From Alphaproteobacteria bacterium MarineAlpha9_Bin7 (GTDB lineage Bacteria > Pseudomonadota > Alphaproteobacteria > UBA7887), in contig PTKD01000111.1 in the NCBI GenBank assembly GCA_002938115.1, positions 1-6,963 of the forward strand: 6,963 bases of DNA. Direction: 5' to 3'. The position numbers and the translations under genes are program-made. This document shows positions 5,901 to 6,963 of this stretch, piece after piece. Every line of letters begins with the position of its first letter. Position 1 is the first letter of the stretch. The notes under the pieces were generated by a model. It saw only the letters and a program-made list of their open reading frames with translations. It ran no database searches and was not told the DNA's origin.

Positions 5901-6698
5901 TTATTCAGTATTTTTAAGTGAGGTGTTATCCGTCCGACGTTTGACAAAGTTTGACATTACGGCTTGAGGTTCCCCGCTTTCGTACGCTTCGCGCACATAC
6001 CGAATAGCCGCATTGAATACATCATCGAATCCCGCTTGTGTCACGTGCCGGTACCGCTGTTTTGTGAGTCGAAAAGCACCTGGTGGTTGTTCGGCCAATT
6101 CGTTGGCCATCTCGACCGCCGTGTCTACTACCTTATCGTGAGCCACTATCCGGTTCAGCAAACCCAACTGAAGGCATTCTTCGGCGTGGACGAATCGCGC
6201 GGTTAAAGAAAGTTCAACGGAACGAGCATGCCCAAAATAAAGGCTTAATAGATACGACCCTAGAACGCTTGCCAGCCCTGCCTTGATTTCGGGTTGGCCC
6301 ATGCGTGTGCCTGAATGACCAACGCGTAGGTCACATAGCAACGCGAGTTGAAGGCCCGCGCCAGCCGCCACGCCGTTAATTGCGCTGACACATGGTTTGT
6401 CGAGGTCGCGCAGCGCTGCAAAAGTATGCCGAGTTTGCTCCATCCATTTTTCGGCATCCCCAGATGCAAAACTGGCCGCTTCGTCTAGGTCTTGGCCCGC
6501 ACAAAATGCGCGATCACCTGCACCCGTGATTGCCACTCCCCGTATGCCGTTGTCATCATTTACTGGCGATAAAACTTCGGCGAGCTCATTGCGCATTTTT
6601 GCGGTTACTGCATTTAAAACTTTTGGGCGCTTCAGATATACTAAGAGGATACCGTCGCAATGCTTTAGTTCTAGAGTTTGGAGGTTGTCCATCATCAT
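5901..6698 (-). CDS. Enoyl-CoA hydratase/isomerase (crotonase) family protein, about 265 aa
   Basis: This is a crotonase-fold enzyme acting on acyl-CoA thioesters in the cytoplasm. Numbering here is from GTG 6710. The two oxyanion-hole segments are AFCAGQDLDE (68-77) and INGVAAGAGLQLALLCDLRV (111-130). MGQPEIKAGL (137-146) holds Glu141, equivalent to Glu164 of rat mitochondrial crotonase. The position equivalent to Glu144 is Gln121 (GLQLALLCD), so the usual two-Glu hydratase pair is incomplete, which suggests an isomerase, lyase or other reaction more than plain hydration. The C-terminal helical region (about 200-265) is complete. The start is uncertain: the frame opens with GTG at 6710, and ATG codons follow at 6698, 6695 and 6692, none with a strong SD; 6698 is chosen as the first ATG. 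It is the first gene of a leftward pair with the amidohydrolase, 12 bases apart. Confidence 0.9.
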   Translation of the reverse strand: MMMDNLQTLELKHCDGILLVYLKRPKVLNAVTAKMRNELAEVLSPVNDDNGIRGVAITGAGDRAFCAGQDLDEAASFASGDAEKWMEQTRHTFAALRDLDKPCVSAINGVAAGAGLQLALLCDLRVGHSGTRMGQPEIKAGLASVLGSYLLSLYFGHARSVELSLTARFVHAEECLQLGLLNRIVAHDKVVDTAVEMANELAEQPPGAFRLTKQRYRHVTQAGFDDVFNAAIRYVREAYESGEPQAVMSNFVKRRTDNTSLKNTE

Positions 6699-6872
6699 GA
6701 TGTGCCACACCGTTTGTAAAACAATTCAATCACCCGTTCCTCAGCAGTCCCATGTGTTCGCTACAACCGCGATTTTTCTTGAAGGTAAACCATTTTGACT
6801 GGCTAAAGAATACGTATGCCGATTTTTGTCTGTATTGGGCTGCGACATTCCATGTTTAATCTCTATTTGGTA

Positions 6873-6882
6873 CGTTGCAACG
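6873..6882. repeat. 10-bp perfect palindrome
   Basis: CGTTGCAACG, about 175 bases upstream of the crotonase start. It shares the GCAACG word with the palindrome before the MFS gene. Ten-base palindromes are expected by chance at a low rate in a window this size, so significance is uncertain. Confidence 0.3.
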
Positions 6883-6896
6883 GTTCATTTTTTGTA

Positions 6897-6908
6897 AAGG
6901 CATGCCTT
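6897..6908. repeat. 12-bp perfect palindrome
   Basis: AAGGCATGCCTT, 14 bases beyond the previous palindrome. On the plus strand it could fold as a 4-bp stem with a CATG loop and is followed by a short T-run, but such a short stem is not a credible terminator. A protein-binding site is the alternative. Confidence 0.3.
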
Positions 6909-6963
6909 ATTTTTGTTGGCAAGGATATAATCGGAACTAATGTGTCCCAATGCGATCAATTAC

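Larger units (their letters stand above)
6711..6963. promoter_or_regulatory. Upstream region of the crotonase-deacylase pair
   Basis: No gene could be supported in these 253 bases. As the upstream region of a leftward operon it should hold a promoter, but I could not find a convincing -35/-10 pair on the minus strand. It contains TTGT-AAA-ACAA (6714-6724), CGTTGCAACG (6873-6882) and AAGGCATGCCTT (6897-6908), all perfect dyads, and the octamer TTTGTAAA twice (6713-6720 and 6891-6898). On the plus strand a perfect TATAAT occurs in GGATATAATCGG (within 6922-6933) without a matching -35; it could serve a rightward gene beyond the window. Confidence 0.4.

Noticed and set aside
6397..6798. 133-codon plus-strand open frame opposite the crotonase gene
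   Set aside because: It is antisense to a well-supported crotonase sequence, Ser/Arg-rich and has no SD or recognisable domain.

Overview
The window holds six complete protein-coding genes and no RNA gene, insertion sequence, CRISPR array or prophage. All the genes are bacterial in style: short intergenic gaps, operon-like pairs and some clear Shine-Dalgarno (SD) sites. Base composition is close to balanced by eye and the protein families are those common in Proteobacteria, especially free-living catabolic alpha- and gammaproteobacteria. No marker gene is present, so the organism cannot be named and this placement is an inference.

Layout, left to right. (1) A leftward two-gene unit: an SMP-30/gluconolactonase-like lactonase (1568 down to 624) followed, after 48 bases, by a single-domain VOC-fold protein of the extradiol-dioxygenase/glyoxalase type (575 down to 33). 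Both have good SD sites that place the starts inside the longest open frames. (2) A divergent intergenic region (1569-1819) with a near-perfect 10-bp inverted repeat and candidate promoters in both directions. (3) A rightward gene (1820-2488) for an uncharacterised protein ending in a Cys4 zinc-finger-like module. (4) A 312-base gap with an AT-rich hairpin followed by a T-rich stretch, and a perfect 12-bp palindrome 40 bases before the next gene. (5) A rightward DHA2-type (EmrB-like) 14-helix major facilitator transporter (2801-4369). (6) A second leftward pair, convergent with the transporter: a crotonase-superfamily enzyme (about 6698 down to 5901) and, 12 bases later, an N-acyl-D-amino-acid deacylase-type amidohydrolase (5888 down to 4401). 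(7) A 253-base right-hand flank with several short palindromes.

Taken together the genes look like a small-molecule catabolism and transport locus: hydrolysis of an amide or cyclic amide (amidohydrolase), handling of a CoA thioester (crotonase), a possible metal-dependent oxygenase or isomerase step (VOC), lactone hydrolysis (SMP-30) and export or uptake (MFS). The shared substrate is not readable from the sequence, and co-function of the left and right pairs is inferred only from proximity. No conventional regulator (TetR, LysR, GntR, IclR) is present; the zinc-finger protein is the only candidate in the window. I see no clear sign of a wholly new system; the most checkable oddities are the crotonase with Gln at one catalytic Glu position, the operator-like dyads, and the orphan zinc-finger protein between the two catabolic units.
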